Assembly (NCBI GenBank): GCA_903870145.1
Contig: CAIQBO010000003.1
Span: 62,001-126,000 of the forward strand
Reading direction: 5' to 3'
DNA length: 64,000 nt
Source: an uncultured Burkholderiales bacterium
GTDB lineage: Bacteria; Pseudomonadota; Gammaproteobacteria; Burkholderiales; Burkholderiaceae_C
Shown: positions 45,326 to 57,773 of the stretch, piece by piece
Numbering within the stretch: position 1 is the first letter of the stretch
How the letters are laid out: the number at the start of each line of letters is the position of its first letter
Program-made: the position numbers and the translations under genes
The notes under the pieces: generated by a model
The model's input: the letters and a program-made list of their open reading frames with translations, nothing else
Database searches by the model: none
Told to the model about the DNA's origin: nothing

Positions 45326-47242
45326 TCAAGCCACCGTCGGGGAAGGCTCGACATTGACTGCGGGTGTGCCGCCAGGACCATCGCTGCCAGAAGGCGGCGT
45401 GCGAGGTGTCCAGTCCTTGTGGGGCTTGGGCTCACGCCCAGCCATGATGTCGTCCAACTGCGTGACGTCAATGGTTTCCCACTCCAGCAAAGCCTTGGCC
45501 ATGGCGTGCATCTTGTCGCTGTTGGCTTCAATCAGGCCACGCGCCAGTTTGTACTGCTCGTCGATGATGCGCCTGACTTCGGTGTCAACTTTTTGCATGG
45601 TCGACTCGCTCATGGTCGTGGTTTTCGTGATCGAGCGACCCAAGAAAACTTCGCCTTCGTTCTCGGCATAAACCATGGGGCCCAAAGCCTCTGTCATGCC
45701 ATAGCGTGTGACCATGTCGCGTGCAATTTGCGTGGCGCGTTCAAAATCATTGCTTGCACCGGTGGTCATTTGTTTCATGAAAATTTCTTCGGCAATTCGC
45801 CCGCCAAACAACATGCTGATTTGGTTGAGCATGAATTCACTGTCGTAGCTGTAACGGTCTTTTTCCGGCAAGCTCATGGTCACGCCCAAGGCACGGCCGC
45901 GCGGAATGATGGTGACCTTGTGCACAGGATCGCATTTGGGCAGCAACTTGCCAATCAATGCATGACCCGACTCGTGGTAGGCCGTGTTGCGGCGCTCCTC
46001 TTCGGGCATGACCATGCTCTTGCGTTCAGGGCCCATCAGAATTTTATCTTTGGCTTTTTCGAAGTCTTGCATCTCAACCACGCGCGCGTTGCGCCGTGCC
46101 GCCATCAAGGCCGCTTCGTTGCAAAGGTTGGCCAAGTCAGCGCCGCTCATGCCAGGTGTTCCACGGGCAATCACACCGGGGTTCATGTCTTGTCCAATAG
46201 GGATTTTGCGCATGTGCACAGCCAAGATTTGTTCGCGGCCGCGAATGTCAGGCAATGTCACATAGACCTGGCGGTCAAAGCGCCCTGGGCGCAGCAAGGC
46301 TGAGTCCAAAATGTCAGGGCGGTTGGTGGCTGCCACCACAATCACACCCAAGTTGGTTTCAAAACCATCCATCTCGACCAGCATTTGATTGAGCGTTTGT
46401 TCGCGCTCGTCGTTGCCACCGCCCAAGCCCGCGCCGCGTTGACGGCCAACAGCGTCAATCTCATCGATGAAAATAATGCAAGGGGCATTTTTCTTGGCGT
46501 TTTCAAACATGTCGCGCACGCGAGCAGCGCCCACGCCCACAAACATTTCGACAAAATCAGAACCTGAAATGCTGAAAAATGGCACCTTGGCTTCACCCGC
46601 AATGCTCTTGGCAAGCAGCGTTTTTCCGGTGCCCGGAGGCCCGACCAAGAGCAAGCCGCGCGGAATGCGGCCACCTAGTTTTTGGAAGCGTTGAGGGTCT
46701 TTCAAAAAGTCAACGACCTCTTTGACTTCTTCTTTGGCTTCGTCGCAACCGGCCACATCGGCAAAGGTCACGAGGTTGGTGTTTTCGTCCAGCATGCGCG
46801 CTTTGCTTTTGCCAAAGCTGAAGGCCCCGCCCTTGCCGCCGCCCTGCATTTGCCGCATGAAGTAAACCCAAACGCCAATCAACAGCAGCATGGGGCCCCA
46901 GCTGACCAAGAGGCTCATGAGCAACGAGCCTTCTTCGCGGGGCTTGACGTCAAACTTCACGCCATTGGCGATCAGGTCGCCGACCAATCCGCGGTCCAGG
47001 TAGGTTGCAGTGGTTTTGATGCGGCGGTCATCGGTGGTGGTGGCCAAAATTTCAGTGCCGCCTTGGCCCTCTTGAATGGTCGCCGTCTTGATTCTGTTGC
47101 TGCGAACCTCTTCCAGAAATTCCGAATAACCTAAATACCCTGATCCGGTAGCGCCGCGGTTATCAAATTGTTTGAACACGGTGAACAGCACCATGCCGAT
47201 GACCAGCCATACGGCGATCTTGGAAAACCATTGGTTGTTCAA
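45326..47242 (-). CDS. ftsH: ATP-dependent zinc metalloprotease FtsH (TTG start)
   Basis: This membrane-anchored AAA+ protease degrades misfolded membrane proteins and regulators such as RpoH and LpxC. TTG 47242 gives the conserved start (M)[17 protein letters not shown], with GGAG 6 nt upstream; this is preferred over TTG 47254. Two membrane segments (about residues 8-25 and 97-117) flank a periplasmic domain. Walker A is [18 protein letters not shown], and the zinc site HESGHALIG lies near residue 415. Length is 638 residues. It follows rlmE, an enteric-like order. Confidence 0.96.
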   Translation of the reverse strand: MNNQWFSKIAVWLVIGMVLFTVFKQFDNRGATGSGYLGYSEFLEEVRSNRIKTATIQEGQGGTEILATTTDDRRIKTTATYLDRGLVGDLIANGVKFDVKPREEGSLLMSLLVSWGPMLLLIGVWVYFMRQMQGGGKGGAFSFGKSKARMLDENTNLVTFADVAGCDEAKEEVKEVVDFLKDPQRFQKLGGRIPRGLLLVGPPGTGKTLLAKSIAGEAKVPFFSISGSDFVEMFVGVGAARVRDMFENAKKNAPCIIFIDEIDAVGRQRGAGLGGGNDEREQTLNQMLVEMDGFETNLGVIVVAATNRPDILDSALLRPGRFDRQVYVTLPDIRGREQILAVHMRKIPIGQDMNPGVIARGTPGMSGADLANLCNEAALMAARRNARVVEMQDFEKAKDKILMGPERKSMVMPEEERRNTAYHESGHALIGKLLPKCDPVHKVTIIPRGRALGVTMSLPEKDRYSYDSEFMLNQISMLFGGRIAEEIFMKQMTTGASNDFERATQIARDMVTRYGMTEALGPMVYAENEGEVFLGRSITKTTTMSESTMQKVDTEVRRIIDEQYKLARGLIEANSDKMHAMAKALLEWETIDVTQLDDIMAGREPKPHKDWTPRTPPSGSDGPGGTPAVNVEPSPTVA

Positions 47243-47362
47243 GAAGAGCTCCAATCAAAAACATCTAATTGCTGGCTATTTTAGGCTTTTGCAAGTGCCT
47301 CATCGTCAATTTCCCTTGACTTAGCCTTAAAACCAGAGGGAAAAGAGTGTAAAGAGTGTCAC

Positions 47363-48034
47363 TCAAACACTGGGTGGCTGTTTTTTGGGTTCGATACCTA
47401 CCAAGAAAGTTTCCGAAGATTTGTCGCGCGAGGCCTTGGGCTTGATGGGTTTGACCACCTTGAACGACTCTTTGAACAACTTGACCAATTGGGCGTACCC
47501 GCTGCCGTGAAACACCTTGACCACCAGGGCGCCTTGGGGCTTCAAATGAAGTTGGGCAAACTCCAGGGCCAGTTCCACCAAATTTTCAATGCGTGCGGCG
47601 TCTGCCGATTCGATGCCTGACAAGTTCGGCGCCATGTCAGAAACCACCACATCGACCAGGCGTCCGTCCACCAGGGCTTGCAGTTGCGCCAAGACCTCGG
47701 GCTCGCGAAAATCGCCTTGAATGAAGTGCACGCCCTCAACGGGCTCCATGGGCAAAATGTCCAAGGCCAAGATGGTGCCGTTGAGCTCGCCCACCGCCGC
47801 GCCCGAGGGCGACAAACGCCGACGCACATATTGGCTCCACGCCCCCGGAACTGAGCCCAAATCCACCACCAAGTTACCTGGTTTGATGAGACCCAAAGTT
47901 TCGTCAATTTCCTTTAGCTTGTACGCTGCGCGGGCGCGATAGCCCTCTCGCTTGGCCAACTTGACATAGGGGTCGTTGACGTGATCGTTGAGCCACGATT
48001 TGTTGACTTTTTTGCTTTTGGTTTTAACTTTCAT
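47363..48034 (-). CDS. rlmE: 23S rRNA (uridine-2'-O-)-methyltransferase RlmE/FtsJ
   Basis: This 223-residue SAM-dependent enzyme modifies U2552 in the 23S A-loop, a late 50S maturation step. The substrate lysine region is [21 protein letters not shown] (in part), the SAM loop is [16 protein letters not shown], and the catalytic aspartate is in [11 protein letters not shown]. It lies upstream of ftsH and divergent from the YhbY-type gene. Confidence 0.95.
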   Translation of the reverse strand: MKVKTKSKKVNKSWLNDHVNDPYVKLAKREGYRARAAYKLKEIDETLGLIKPGNLVVDLGSVPGAWSQYVRRRLSPSGAAVGELNGTILALDILPMEPVEGVHFIQGDFREPEVLAQLQALVDGRLVDVVVSDMAPNLSGIESADAARIENLVELALEFAQLHLKPQGALVVKVFHGSGYAQLVKLFKESFKVVKPIKPKASRDKSSETFLVGIEPKKQPPSV

Positions 48035-48065
48035 GATCTTCCATTCAAGCAGGGATAATAGCGGT

Positions 48066-48539
48066 ATGCCTCAAATACAACTAACCCCCGCCCAGCGCAA
48101 GGTTCACCGCGCGCTAGCTCACCACTTAGATCCGGTGGTCATGATCGGCAACGACGGCCTGAGCGCTGCCGTGATCAAAGAAACTGACGCGGCCCTCAAG
48201 GCCCACGGCTTGATCAAGATTCGCGTCTTGGGCGATGACCGAGCCGCCCGCGAGGCGGTGCTGCTGGAGCTGACCGAAACCCTGAATGCAGCGCCAATTC
48301 AGCACATCGGCAAATTGCTGGTGATTTGGCGCCCATTGCCCGAAAAAGTAAAAACACCAGACGAAGACCGCATGGCGGGTCCGCGCGACTTCAAGGTTTT
48401 GAAATACAGCAGCCGCGGCGGCCAACGCCCAGAAGTTAAAACATTGCGCGTTTTAGGCAACCAGCGCTTGACTGCGGGCGGCCAAGTCAAACGGGCCAAG
48501 CCCAAACAAAAGTCCATCAAAAAACGCAACCAAAGTTAA
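48066..48539 (+). CDS. yhbY: YhbY/CRS1-type RNA-binding protein
   Basis: This 157-residue protein carries a CRM domain ([26 protein letters not shown], in part, then [17 protein letters not shown]) that binds pre-50S particles in E. coli. ATG 48066 is the conserved start; an earlier in-frame start would overlap rlmE. The C-terminal 60 residues form a basic extension ending [13 protein letters not shown]. It is divergent from rlmE, with 31 bp between the starts. Confidence 0.92.
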   Translation: MPQIQLTPAQRKVHRALAHHLDPVVMIGNDGLSAAVIKETDAALKAHGLIKIRVLGDDRAAREAVLLELTETLNAAPIQHIGKLLVIWRPLPEKVKTPDEDRMAGPRDFKVLKYSSRGGQRPEVKTLRVLGNQRLTAGGQVKRAKPKQKSIKKRNQS

Positions 48540-48543
48540 AGCC

Positions 48544-49317
48544 ATGGCGGCAGACAGCACACCATCGCAGCACAGCCCCTTGACGCTAGGCAAAGCGCGC
48601 CATATTTTGTGCATGAAATGGGGGCAAAAATACGGCCCCGAATACGTCAACCGCCTGTATGCGATGGTGCGCCGCCATTTGACAGGCCCATTCAACATGG
48701 TCTGCTTGACCGACGACAGCAGTGGCATTCGAGGCGAAGTGCAATGCCGGCCCATTCCGCCACTGGACTTACCCCCCGGCATACCCGAGCGCGGCTGGAC
48801 CAAACTGGCTTCCTTTGCTGCGGACTTGCACGGCCTGCAAGGCACCGCCCTGTTCTTGGATGTGGATGTGGTGGTGGTGGGCAGCTTGGATGGCTTTTTT
48901 GAGCAGCCTGGCGAATTTTTGATCATCCATGACTACAAGCGTCCTTGGCGCGTCACGGGCAACTCGTCGGTGTACCGGTTTGAGTTGGGAGCGCACCCGG
49001 ATGTGCTCGACTATTTCAGGGGACACTTCGACGAGATTCGCGCCAAGTTCAGAAACGAGCAGGCCTACTTGTCAGACTTTTTGCATCAGCAAGGCAAATT
49101 GGCTTATTGGCCGCAAGACTGGTGCCCCAGTTTCAAGTACCACAGCATCCCTGCTTGGCCCAGCAACTATTGGACACCCCCGCAAATCCCGTCCAACGCA
49201 CGCGTCGTGATTTTTCATGGCGAGTGCAACCCACCGGACGCATTGGCCGGGCGGCGCAACAGACGCTTTCGGTACATTCAACCCGCCCTGTGGGTGGGTG
49301 AGCATTGGCGAGAATGA
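48544..49317 (+). CDS. Glycosyltransferase-like protein with DxD motif
   Basis: This 257-residue soluble protein shows a nucleotide-sugar transferase pattern: an N-terminal KARHILCMKWGQKYGPEYVNRLYAMV, the metal-binding FLDVDVVVVGSLDGFF (DxD near residues 100-102), and NSSVYRFELG. The overall look is GT-A-like, similar to the LPS-type GT8/GT32 group, but I cannot place it in a family. It starts 4 bp after the YhbY-type gene, hence probably co-transcribed. The acceptor is unknown. Confidence 0.7.
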   Translation: MAADSTPSQHSPLTLGKARHILCMKWGQKYGPEYVNRLYAMVRRHLTGPFNMVCLTDDSSGIRGEVQCRPIPPLDLPPGIPERGWTKLASFAADLHGLQGTALFLDVDVVVVGSLDGFFEQPGEFLIIHDYKRPWRVTGNSSVYRFELGAHPDVLDYFRGHFDEIRAKFRNEQAYLSDFLHQQGKLAYWPQDWCPSFKYHSIPAWPSNYWTPPQIPSNARVVIFHGECNPPDALAGRRNRRFRYIQPALWVGEHWRE

Positions 49318-49364
49318 AGAAGGCGCCTGCAAGGACGCCTAGGGCCTAGAGTGGGCGCTGACGG

Positions 49365-49841
49365 TCAAACGTAAGACACCGCCACGATCTCGTAACGCTT
49401 CTCTCCTGATGGGGCTTGAAAAACAGCCACATCACCCTCCTCTTTGCCAATCAAGGCCCGCGCAATGGGGCTGCTGATATTGATCAAGCCCAATTTGAGG
49501 TCGGCTTCGTCTTCCCCCACGATTTGGTATTTCACCACTTCGCCAGTGCTTTCCTCTTCCAATTCCACAGTGGCGCCAAAAACGACCCGCCCCCCCGCAT
49601 CGACAGCCGTTGGGTCAATGATTTGGGCTGCCGAGAGCTTGCCTTCAATTTCTTGAATTCGCCCTTCAATGAAACCTTGGCGGTCTTTGGCTGCGTCGTA
49701 TTCCGCGTTTTCACTCAGGTCGCCTTGCGCACGTGCTTCGGCAATGGCGTTGATGACCCACGGGCGTTGAACCGTTTTGAGCTCATGCAATTCGGATTTG
49801 AGTTTCTCAGATCCACGTAAAGTGATAGGAATGGTCGCCAT
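49365..49841 (-). CDS. greA: Transcription elongation factor GreA
   Basis: This 158-residue factor rescues backtracked RNA polymerase. The N-terminal coiled coil contains [21 protein letters not shown] with the two acidic tip residues (about 41-44) that enter the secondary channel. The C-terminal FKBP-like domain contains [20 protein letters not shown]. It lies 22 bp downstream of carB, a common betaproteobacterial order. Confidence 0.96.
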   Translation of the reverse strand: MATIPITLRGSEKLKSELHELKTVQRPWVINAIAEARAQGDLSENAEYDAAKDRQGFIEGRIQEIEGKLSAAQIIDPTAVDAGGRVVFGATVELEEESTGEVVKYQIVGEDEADLKLGLINISSPIARALIGKEEGDVAVFQAPSGEKRYEIVAVSYV

Positions 49842-49863
49842 TCAAATTGTCTCCAACTATTTT

Positions 49864-52800
49864 TTAATTGATCAGCATGGCGTGCATTTCTTGAACAGAA
49901 ATCACATCCAAGTGGTCCATGCACTTCATGCCTTGCACCGCTGCCTCAGCACCGGCAATGGTGGTGAATGTGGTCACGCGGGCCAACAACGCTGAGGTGC
50001 GTATGGCGCGCGAATCGGCAATCGCGTTGCGCCGCTCTTCCACAGTGTTGATGACCAAGGCAATTTCATTGTTCTTGATCATGTCGACAATGTGGGGGCG
50101 CCCCTCTGTGACTTTGTTGACCGCTTGCACAGGCACACCTTGCTCGGCAATGGAAGCGGCAGTTCCCTTGGTGGCCAAGAGCTCAAAGCCCAGCGCCACC
50201 AACTCACGCGCGATATTCACTGCGCGAGGTTTGTCGCCATTTTTGACGGTCAAAAACACCTTGCCACTGCGCGGCAGTTTGGTGCCCGCCCCGATTTGGC
50301 TTTTGACAAATGCTTCGCCGAAAGTTTTGCCCACCCCCATGACTTCGCCTGTTGACTTCATCTCAGGGCCCAAGATTGTGTCTACGCCCGGAAACTTCAC
50401 GAATGGAAATACCGCTTCTTTGACACTGAAATATGGCGGCGTGACTTCTTTGTCAATGCCTTGTGAAGCCAAGCTTTGACCTGCCATGCAGCGGGCTGCC
50501 ACTTTGGCCAACTGAATGCCCGTGGCTTTGGACACATAAGGCACGGTGCGTGAGGCGCGCGGATTGACTTCCAGTACAAAGATCACATCTTGGCCGTCCA
50601 CATGTTGGATGGCAAACTGAACGTTCATCAAGCCCACCACGTTCAATGCGCCTGCCATGGCGGCCGATTGACGCTTCATTTCATCAACTGTTGCAGCGCT
50701 CAAACTGTAGGGCGGCAAAGAGCAAGCCGAGTCGCCACTGTGCACGCCAGCTTGTTCAATGTGTTCCATCACGCCGCCAATAAAAGTTTTGCCTTGCGGA
50801 TCGCGCAGGCAATCGACATCGCATTCGATGGCGTCGTTCAAGAAACGGTCGAGCAGCACGGGCGAGTCATGACTGACCTTGACGGCTTCGCGCATGTAGC
50901 GCTCCAAGTCGCGCTGCTCGTGCACGATCTCCATGGCGCGCCCACCCAGCACATAACTGGGGCGCACCACCAAGGGGTAACCCAAAGCCGCTGCCTTTTC
51001 CAGCGCCTCGGGTTCGGTGCGGGCGGTGGCATTGGGCGGTTGGCGCAGACCCAAGGTTTGCAATAATTTTTGAAAACGCTCGCGGTCTTCAGCCGCATCA
51101 ATCATGTCGGGGCTGGTGCCAATGATGGGCACACCTTCGGCCTCCAAGCCCAGCGCCAACTTCAAAGGCGTTTGGCCACCGTATTGCACGATCACACCAG
51201 TGGGTTTTTCTTTGTCGACAATTTCAAGCACATCTTCCAGAGTCAGAGGCTCAAAATACAAACGGTCCGATGTGTCGTAATCGGTCGAGACCGTTTCAGG
51301 ATTGCAGTTGACCATGATGGTTTCGTAACCGTCTTCGCGCAATGCCAGTGCTGCGTGCACGCAGCAATAGTCAAACTCAATGCCTTGGCCAATTCGGTTT
51401 GGGCCGCCGCCGAGCACAATGATCTTTTTCTGGGTGGTAGGCTCGGCTTCGCACTCGTCTTCGTAAGTGGAATACATGTACGCAGTGTCGGTTGAGAACT
51501 CTGCAGCGCAGGTGTCGACGCGCTTGTAGACCGGGCGCACGTTCATGGCGCGGCGTTGCTCGCGCACGGCTTTTTCAGTGGTTTTGAGCTGCTTGGCCAA
51601 GCGCCTGTCTGAAAAACCTTTTTTCTTCAAAGCACGCAGTTCTTCTTGGGTGATGGCCTGCAATGTGGTGGTTTCTAACTCAAGCTCGATCTTCACGATC
51701 TCTTCAATTTGAACCAAAAACCAGGGATCAATCTTGGTCAAGTCAAAAACTTCTTTGACGCTCATGCCCAGCGCAAATGCATCGCCTACGTACCAAATTC
51801 GATCAGGGCCAGGCTCGCCCAATTCTTTTTCAAGCACTTCGCGGTCTTGGGTTTTCTCGTTCATGCCGTCAACGCCAACCTCCAAACCGCGCAAGGCTTT
51901 TTGGAAGGACTCTTGAAAAGTGCGGCCGATCGCCATGACCTCGCCCACCGACTTCATCTGCGTGGTCAAGCGACTGTCAGCCGTGGGAAATTTTTCAAAC
52001 GCGAAGCGCGGAATTTTTGTGACCACATAGTCAATGCTGGGCTCAAAACTGGCCGGCGTGGCACCGCCCGTGATGTCATTGCGCAACTCGTCCAAGGTGT
52101 AGCCCACAGCCAATTTTGCCGCCACTTTGGCGATGGGGAAACCGGTGGCTTTGGAGGCCAATGCGGAGGAGCGTGAGACCCTGGGGTTCATCTCGATCAC
52201 GATCATGCGGCCGTCCTGCGGATTGATCGAGAACTGCACGTTCGAGCCGCCTGTGTCAACACCAATTTCACGCAACACGGCCAGACTGGCGTTGCGCATG
52301 ATTTGGTATTCTTTGTCGGTCAAGGTTTGCGCAGGTGCCACCGTGATGGAGTCACCGGTGTGCACCCCCATGGGGTCTAAATTTTCGATCGAGCAAATGA
52401 TGATGCAGTTGTCCGCTTTGTCGCGCACCACTTCCATCTCGTACTCTTTCCAGCCCAGCAAGGACTCTTCAATCAAGAGCTCATTGGTAGGCGAAGCCTC
52501 AAGGCCGCGTTTGCAAATGGTTTCAAACTCTTCCGGGTTGTAGGCAATGCCTCCGCCCGTGCCGCCCAGTGTGAAACTGGGCCGAATGACGGTGGGAAAA
52601 CCCACTTGTTTTTGCACGCCCCAAGCCTCGTCCATGCTGTGCGCTATGCCTGACCTGGCTGAGCCCAAGCCAATTTTGGTCATGGCATCTTTGAACTTCA
52701 AACGGTCTTCGGCTTTGTCAATGGCCTCGGGCGTGGCGCCAATCAACTCGACTTTGTATTTGTCTAAAACACCGTTGCGCCACAAATCAAGCGCGCAATT

Positions 52801-53088
52801 GAGTGCTGTTTGTCCGCCCATGGTGGGCAAAATGGCGTCGGGTCGCTCTTTGGCAATGATTTTTTCAACCGTTTGCCAAGTGATGGGCTCGATGTAGGTG
52901 ACATCGGCCGTGGCCGGGTCAGTCATGATCGTGGCTGGGTTGCTGTTGATCAAAATGACTTTGTAGCCTTCTTCGCGCAAGGCCTTGCAGGCCTGTACGC
53001 CAGAGTAATCAAATTCGCAGGCCTGTCCAATGATGATGGGGCCTGCGCCAATGATGAGAATGCTTTGAAGGTCGGTGCGCTTGGGCAT
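49864..53088 (-). CDS. carB: Carbamoyl-phosphate synthase large subunit
   Basis: This is a 1074-residue enzyme with two homologous ATP-grasp halves (starting [17 protein letters not shown] and [21 protein letters not shown]), an oligomerisation domain and a C-terminal MGS-like allosteric domain ([25 protein letters not shown], in part). It makes carbamoyl phosphate for arginine and pyrimidines from ammonia channelled from CarA. carA ends 2 bp upstream of its start. Confidence 0.98.
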   Translation of the reverse strand: MPKRTDLQSILIIGAGPIIIGQACEFDYSGVQACKALREEGYKVILINSNPATIMTDPATADVTYIEPITWQTVEKIIAKERPDAILPTMGGQTALNCALDLWRNGVLDKYKVELIGATPEAIDKAEDRLKFKDAMTKIGLGSARSGIAHSMDEAWGVQKQVGFPTVIRPSFTLGGTGGGIAYNPEEFETICKRGLEASPTNELLIEESLLGWKEYEMEVVRDKADNCIIICSIENLDPMGVHTGDSITVAPAQTLTDKEYQIMRNASLAVLREIGVDTGGSNVQFSINPQDGRMIVIEMNPRVSRSSALASKATGFPIAKVAAKLAVGYTLDELRNDITGGATPASFEPSIDYVVTKIPRFAFEKFPTADSRLTTQMKSVGEVMAIGRTFQESFQKALRGLEVGVDGMNEKTQDREVLEKELGEPGPDRIWYVGDAFALGMSVKEVFDLTKIDPWFLVQIEEIVKIELELETTTLQAITQEELRALKKKGFSDRRLAKQLKTTEKAVREQRRAMNVRPVYKRVDTCAAEFSTDTAYMYSTYEDECEAEPTTQKKIIVLGGGPNRIGQGIEFDYCCVHAALALREDGYETIMVNCNPETVSTDYDTSDRLYFEPLTLEDVLEIVDKEKPTGVIVQYGGQTPLKLALGLEAEGVPIIGTSPDMIDAAEDRERFQKLLQTLGLRQPPNATARTEPEALEKAAALGYPLVVRPSYVLGGRAMEIVHEQRDLERYMREAVKVSHDSPVLLDRFLNDAIECDVDCLRDPQGKTFIGGVMEHIEQAGVHSGDSACSLPPYSLSAATVDEMKRQSAAMAGALNVVGLMNVQFAIQHVDGQDVIFVLEVNPRASRTVPYVSKATGIQLAKVAARCMAGQSLASQGIDKEVTPPYFSVKEAVFPFVKFPGVDTILGPEMKSTGEVMGVGKTFGEAFVKSQIGAGTKLPRSGKVFLTVKNGDKPRAVNIARELVALGFELLATKGTAASIAEQGVPVQAVNKVTEGRPHIVDMIKNNEIALVINTVEERRNAIADSRAIRTSALLARVTTFTTIAGAEAAVQGMKCMDHLDVISVQEMHAMLIN

Positions 53089-53089
53089 T

Positions 53090-54253
53090 TTAAATTTTCT
53101 CCATCAGCTTGATGAAGCGATCAAAGAGGTAGGCAATATCGTGCGGGCCAGGCGAGGCCTCAGGGTGGCCTTGAAAGCAAAACGCAGGTTTGTCTGTGCG
53201 CGCCAAGCCTTGCAATGTGCCGTCGAACAAAGAGACATGCGTCGCGCGCAAATTGGCAGGCAGTGTTTTTTCATCGACAGCAAAGCCATGATTTTGACTG
53301 GTGATGGAGACGCGGCCCGAATCTAAATCTTTCACCGGATGGTTGGCGCCATGGTGGCCAAACTTCATTTTGAATGTTTTGGCACCACTGGCCAAGGCCA
53401 TAATTTGATGACCTAGGCAAATGCCAAAAACAGGAATACCAGTTTCGATCAATTCACGCGCTGCAGCAATGGCGTAGTCGCAGGGCTGCGGGTCGCCGGG
53501 GCCGTTGGACAAGAAGATGCCATCGGGTTTGAATTTCAGAACTTCTGCGGCCGTTGTTTTCGCTGGCACCACTGTGACTTTGCAGCCGCGTTCAGCCAGC
53601 ATGCGCAAGATGTTTTTCTTAACACCAAAATCGTAGGCCAGAACATGAAAACGGGGCGCTGTTTGTTGGCCATAGCCGCTGCCCAGTTGCCACTGCGTCT
53701 GGGTCCATGTGCTGGGCTTGGAAGCGGTGACTTTTTGCGCCAAGTCCAAGCCGCTCATGTTCGGGGCAGCCATGGCTGCAGCAACGGCTTGCGCCTTCAA
53801 TTCAGGCGTCACCACTTGGCCTGCTGCCAAGCCCAAAATGGCGCCGTTTTGCGCACCATGGTTGCGCAGCCAGCGGGTCAATTGACGCGTATCGATGTTG
53901 GCAATGGCCACCGTGGCGCTGCCCTTCAAATACTCTGCGAGCGTTTGCGTTGAGCGGAAATTGCTGGCCACTATAGGCAGATCTTTGATAATCAAGCCCG
54001 CAGCATGGACTTTGTCAGATTCGACATCCTCAGGGTTGACGCCGTAGTTGCCAATGTGCGGATACGTGAGGGTCACGATCTGCTGACAATAACTGGGGTC
54101 CGTGAGGATTTCTTGGTAACCCGTCATGGAGGTGTTAAAGACCACCTCGCCAACAGTTGAGCCAGTCGCTCCAATCGAATTGCCGACAAAGACCGTGCCG
54201 TCTGCAAGCGCCAAAATGGCGGGGGGGAAAGTTCCCGAAAGAGACAAAAGCAC
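53090..54253 (-). CDS. carA: Carbamoyl-phosphate synthase small subunit (GTG start)
   Basis: This is the 387-residue glutamine amidotransferase subunit. GTG 54253, with GGAG 6 nt upstream, gives (M)[19 protein letters not shown], the usual start; an earlier in-frame start at 54295 has no family support. The class I GATase triad is visible: the nucleophile cysteine in [15 protein letters not shown] and the histidine and glutamate in [13 protein letters not shown]. It supplies ammonia to CarB, encoded immediately downstream. Confidence 0.96.
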   Translation of the reverse strand: MLLSLSGTFPPAILALADGTVFVGNSIGATGSTVGEVVFNTSMTGYQEILTDPSYCQQIVTLTYPHIGNYGVNPEDVESDKVHAAGLIIKDLPIVASNFRSTQTLAEYLKGSATVAIANIDTRQLTRWLRNHGAQNGAILGLAAGQVVTPELKAQAVAAAMAAPNMSGLDLAQKVTASKPSTWTQTQWQLGSGYGQQTAPRFHVLAYDFGVKKNILRMLAERGCKVTVVPAKTTAAEVLKFKPDGIFLSNGPGDPQPCDYAIAAARELIETGIPVFGICLGHQIMALASGAKTFKMKFGHHGANHPVKDLDSGRVSITSQNHGFAVDEKTLPANLRATHVSLFDGTLQGLARTDKPAFCFQGHPEASPGPHDIAYLFDRFIKLMEKI

Positions 54254-54406
54254 AGGGTTCTCCGGTATGGTTCGGGTACGCCCCAGAACGCGCAAGACGG
54301 ACTCACTTTGCGGTTGCTTAGGAAGGGGGTTGACTTGGGTCTAGCCGGTGCGTACAGGTTGATGCGGGAAAGCCTCCCATTATAGCCGTGCGCCCAGCCG
54401 CTCTTG

Positions 54407-55183
54407 TCAAAGCGCTGCTGTGGCGCTGGCGTGCAGGCAAATGGCCGCTGCAGTGGCTACATTCAAAGACTCCTGCCCCCCGGGCTGGGCAATTCTGACG
54501 CGCAGATCGGCCCGCGCCAACAAGGCCGGCGTGATGCCCTGCCCTTCGTTCCCCATCACCCATGCGCACAACGAGGGCAGCTGAGCCGCACGCTGCAACT
54601 CATGCAGATACGGCCCGGCATGAACGTCCGTGCAAACCAAGGGGATTTGCAATAGATCGAGCGAGTCGGCTGATGCACTTTCAATCAAATCAAGTCCAAA
54701 ATGGGCCCCCATGGCCGAGCGCAAAACTTTGGGCGACCACAAGGCAGCAGTGCCTTTCAATGCAATGACTTGTCGAAAGCCAAAGGCTGCGGCGCTGCGC
54801 AAAATGGCCCCGACATTGCCCGCATCTTGCAAACGGTCTAGCACCACGCTGGGTGCATCCACGGCAAGTTTCGCCGCTGCGGGAAGTTCCAGCAACCAGC
54901 CCATCTCGGCGGGCGATTCCAAGCTGCTCAGGGAGGCGAACAAGTCATCCGTCAACACCCAAGTTTCTGGTGCGCAGTCAGCCCACTGTGCGCCTTCACG
55001 AAGCCACAGTGTTTGTGAGAACACCGCCACACGAGGCAGCACGCCTTGCGCTTGCGCGCTGCGGCACAGGTGATCGCCCTCGAGCCAAACTTGGTTTTGT
55101 TTGCGATAAGCCTGCGGGTCTTGGATCAAGCGGCGCAGGGCTTTGAGGCGGGGGTTGTCTCGCGAGGTAATGAGATCGTTCAT
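54407..55183 (-). CDS. TrmH/SpoU-family RNA methyltransferase
   Basis: This is a 258-residue SPOUT methyltransferase that 2'-O-methylates rRNA or tRNA. The N-terminal substrate-binding segment begins [16 protein letters not shown]. The trefoil-knot motifs are [34 protein letters not shown] and [24 protein letters not shown] 55183 overlaps the rnhB TGA and has a GGGAGG ribosome-binding site. RlmB-type specificity is possible, but the exact nucleotide cannot be named. Confidence 0.9.
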   Translation of the reverse strand: MNDLITSRDNPRLKALRRLIQDPQAYRKQNQVWLEGDHLCRSAQAQGVLPRVAVFSQTLWLREGAQWADCAPETWVLTDDLFASLSSLESPAEMGWLLELPAAAKLAVDAPSVVLDRLQDAGNVGAILRSAAAFGFRQVIALKGTAALWSPKVLRSAMGAHFGLDLIESASADSLDLLQIPLVCTDVHAGPYLHELQRAAQLPSLCAWVMGNEGQGITPALLARADLRVRIAQPGGQESLNVATAAAICLHASATAAL

Positions 55184-55812
55184 GCACCCTCCCACTGCGC
55201 CAGCACTTGGGTCACTGGTGCAAATGTTCGGCGGTGGCAGGGCGACGCGCCGTGCGCTTGCAAGGCGGCCATGTGGGCTTGCGTGCCGTAGCCTTTGTGC
55301 GCGTCAAAGCCGTAAAGTGGGTATTGCTCGTGCAATTGCTGGCACAAGTGATCGCGATGCACTTTGGCCAAGATAGACGCAGCCGAGATGGCCGGAACTT
55401 TTTGATCGCCTTTGACAATGGCCTGCGCCTGAACGCTCAGCACAGGCAATCGGTTGCCATCGACCCAAACCATGTTGGGCTTCAAGCGCAGGGCATGCAC
55501 CGCCCTTTGCATGGCCAAAAGTGTGGCCTGCAAAATATTGAGTTGGTCAATTTCTTCCACGCTGGCCTGTGCAATGGCAAAGCACAAAGATTTGGCGCGG
55601 ATTTCGTCAAATAATTTTTCTCGTCGCAGTGCGCTGAGTTTTTTGGAATCTGCCAGGCCTTGGATGGGCTGGCGCTCGTCCAGAATCACAGCAGCAGCCA
55701 CCACAGGCCCGGCCAGTGGCCCACGGCCCGCCTCATCCACGCCGGCCAGCAAGCCAAGCGCTTCCCATTTGAGCGCCCCTTTAGCGGCGTTGAACCAAGG
55801 TTTGGATGACAT
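55180..55812 (-). CDS. rnhB: Ribonuclease HII
   Basis: This is a 210-residue enzyme that cleaves RNA in DNA hybrids and single ribonucleotides. The motif [22 protein letters not shown] supplies two active-site acids, and VWVDGNRLP and [13 protein letters not shown] complete the family pattern. ATG 55812 ([12 protein letters not shown]) is chosen; it lies inside the 3' end of lpxB (32-bp overlap). Order lpxA-lpxB-rnhB is conserved in proteobacteria. Confidence 0.95.
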   Translation of the reverse strand: MSSKPWFNAAKGALKWEALGLLAGVDEAGRGPLAGPVVAAAVILDERQPIQGLADSKKLSALRREKLFDEIRAKSLCFAIAQASVEEIDQLNILQATLLAMQRAVHALRLKPNMVWVDGNRLPVLSVQAQAIVKGDQKVPAISAASILAKVHRDHLCQQLHEQYPLYGFDAHKGYGTQAHMAALQAHGASPCHRRTFAPVTQVLAQWEGA

Positions 55813-56959
55813 CGGCTGACAGGGTAGGTGTATCACGCAAAAGTGCGTGGTGCAGCGCCTCAAAGCGCAAGCTCAATGCCTGCGCTTTGTCTGGCGCGTC
55901 CAGCCACTTGAGCAGGGCTGGCGCGAGGTATTGGGGCGTGGCCTGGTCTTGCAAAAATTCAGGCACCACAAAGTCTTGGGCCAAGATATTGGGCAATCCG
56001 ATCCAGGGTTGAAGCTGTTTGCCTTTCATGATTTGCCAACTCAGCCGGTTCATGTTGTAGGCAATCACCATGGGTTTTTTAAATAGCGCCGCTTCCAGCG
56101 TGGCGGTACCACTGGCAATCAAGCTCACATCACAAGCGGCCAAAGCAGCGTGTGACTGGCCTTGCAGAATTTGAATTTCGATTCCCGCATCGAGCTGCGC
56201 TGCGAGTTCATGGAGACGGCTTTTGTAGGCTGGCAGGCAAGGCAACACAAACTGCAAGCCTTTGCGCTGTCGATGCAATTGCTGCGCTGTTTGCAAAAAC
56301 CGCTCGGCCAAATAAGCGATCTCCGAAGCCCTCGAGCCGGGCAGCAAAGCAATCACGGGGCGCACAGGGTCCAAACCCAAACTCAACTTGGCTTGGTGCG
56401 CATCAACCTTCAATGGAATGGCTTGGGCCAAAGGGTGTCCCACAAATGTGGCAGCAACGCCATGCTTGTGCAACAACGCAGGCTCGAAGGGGAAAATGCA
56501 CAGCACATGGTCCACACTTCGACGAATTTTTTCAATGCGTTCAGCACGCCAGGCCCAGATGGATGGGCATACAAAATGGGCGGTTGGAATGCCATTTTGT
56601 TTCAAGTCGCAAGCTAAATCGAGATTGAAATCGGGGGCATCCACACCGATGAAAACGCTTGGACGGTCTATGAGCAAGCGGGCTTTGAATTGCTTTCGAA
56701 TGCCCACAATCTCGCGGTAGTGGCGCAGCACTTCGACGTAACCGCGAACGGCCAATTTCTCGGATGGCCACCAGGCGTTAAAGCCTTGTGCTTGCATGCG
56801 CGGCCCGCCAATACCCTGCATCTTGGCCAAGGGCCAGCGCAAAGACAAACCCTTCATCATCCAACTGGCCAATAAGTCGCCCGAGGCCTCCCCTGCCACC
56901 AGGGCAATGGAAAAAGCCCCTGGTGGGGCTTGCAGTGAGGGGGTTTGCGACAGGCTCAC
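55781..56959 (-). CDS. lpxB: Lipid-A-disaccharide synthase
   Basis: This 392-residue membrane-associated GT19 enzyme joins UDP-2,3-diacylglucosamine and lipid [23 protein letters not shown] is the N-terminal signature; [40 protein letters not shown] and [10 protein letters not shown] are also present. GTG 56959 is the only upstream start before the conserved region, 7 bp after the lpxA stop. Confidence 0.96.
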   Translation of the reverse strand: MSLSQTPSLQAPPGAFSIALVAGEASGDLLASWMMKGLSLRWPLAKMQGIGGPRMQAQGFNAWWPSEKLAVRGYVEVLRHYREIVGIRKQFKARLLIDRPSVFIGVDAPDFNLDLACDLKQNGIPTAHFVCPSIWAWRAERIEKIRRSVDHVLCIFPFEPALLHKHGVAATFVGHPLAQAIPLKVDAHQAKLSLGLDPVRPVIALLPGSRASEIAYLAERFLQTAQQLHRQRKGLQFVLPCLPAYKSRLHELAAQLDAGIEIQILQGQSHAALAACDVSLIASGTATLEAALFKKPMVIAYNMNRLSWQIMKGKQLQPWIGLPNILAQDFVVPEFLQDQATPQYLAPALLKWLDAPDKAQALSLRFEALHHALLRDTPTLSADVIQTLVQRR

Positions 56960-56966
56960 AACAATA

Positions 56967-57761
56967 TCAGCGGACTATGCCGCGCTGGGGTGACGTTTGC
57001 GCCAAGAAGCTGAGCATCAGCTCGACATCAGGTGCCGCTTGTGGATACGCTTGAGTCAAGTCTGCAATCTGCGCTTGCGCTTGCTCAAGCGTCAAATTTT
57101 GGCGGTACAAGCATTTGTGCATGGCCTTGACTGCAGCAATCCGTTCTGGCGAAAAACCACGGCGACGCAAGCCTTCAAAGTTCATAGACCTGGCTTGCGC
57201 CGGCTGGCCTTGCGCCATCACAAAGGGGGGCAAGTCAGCGAATAAAAGCGTATTGATGGCGGTAAAGCTGTGCGCTCCGATTTTGCAAAATTGATGCACG
57301 GTTGTGCAGCCACCCAATATGACCCAGTCGCCCACATGAACGTGCCCAGCCAACTGCGTGTTGTTGGCGAAAATGGTGTGGTCGCCGATCACACAGTCGT
57401 GCGCCAAATGCACGTACGCCATGATCCAGTTGTGATTGCCCACACGGGTCTGCGCCAGATCACCGGGCGAACCAATATTGAAGGTGCAAAACTCACGAAT
57501 GGTGTTGCCATCGCCGATCAAAAGCTCACAGGGCTCACCTGCATATTTTTTGTCTTGAGGAATCGCACCCAAAGAATTGAACTGAAAAATTCGGTTGTCT
57601 TTGCCAATGGTGGTGTGGCCTTCAATCACGCAGTGGCTGGCCACTGTGGTACCAGCGTCGATGCGAACATGTGGGCCAATGACCGTGTAGGGACCCACAG
57701 TGACGCTGCTGTCTAGCTGCGCTGCAGGGTCAATGATGGCTGAGGCGTGAATGCGCGACAT
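56967..57761 (-). CDS. lpxA: UDP-N-acetylglucosamine acyltransferase
   Basis: This 264-residue trimeric left-handed beta-helix enzyme carries out the first step of lipid A synthesis. Hexapeptide repeats run from [27 protein letters not shown] (in part). The catalytic histidine lies in [16 protein letters not shown] (about residue 125). The C-terminal helical domain ([14 protein letters not shown]) is intact. It follows fabZ by 12 bp. Confidence 0.97.
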   Translation of the reverse strand: MSRIHASAIIDPAAQLDSSVTVGPYTVIGPHVRIDAGTTVASHCVIEGHTTIGKDNRIFQFNSLGAIPQDKKYAGEPCELLIGDGNTIREFCTFNIGSPGDLAQTRVGNHNWIMAYVHLAHDCVIGDHTIFANNTQLAGHVHVGDWVILGGCTTVHQFCKIGAHSFTAINTLLFADLPPFVMAQGQPAQARSMNFEGLRRRGFSPERIAAVKAMHKCLYRQNLTLEQAQAQIADLTQAYPQAAPDVELMLSFLAQTSPQRGIVR

Positions 57762-57773
57762 GGTGAGAACCGA

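Noticed and set aside
49319-49343. Terminator between the glycosyltransferase-like gene and greA
   Set aside because: AGGCG/CGCCT arms are only 5 bp with a 10-nt loop and no T-run; too weak to call.
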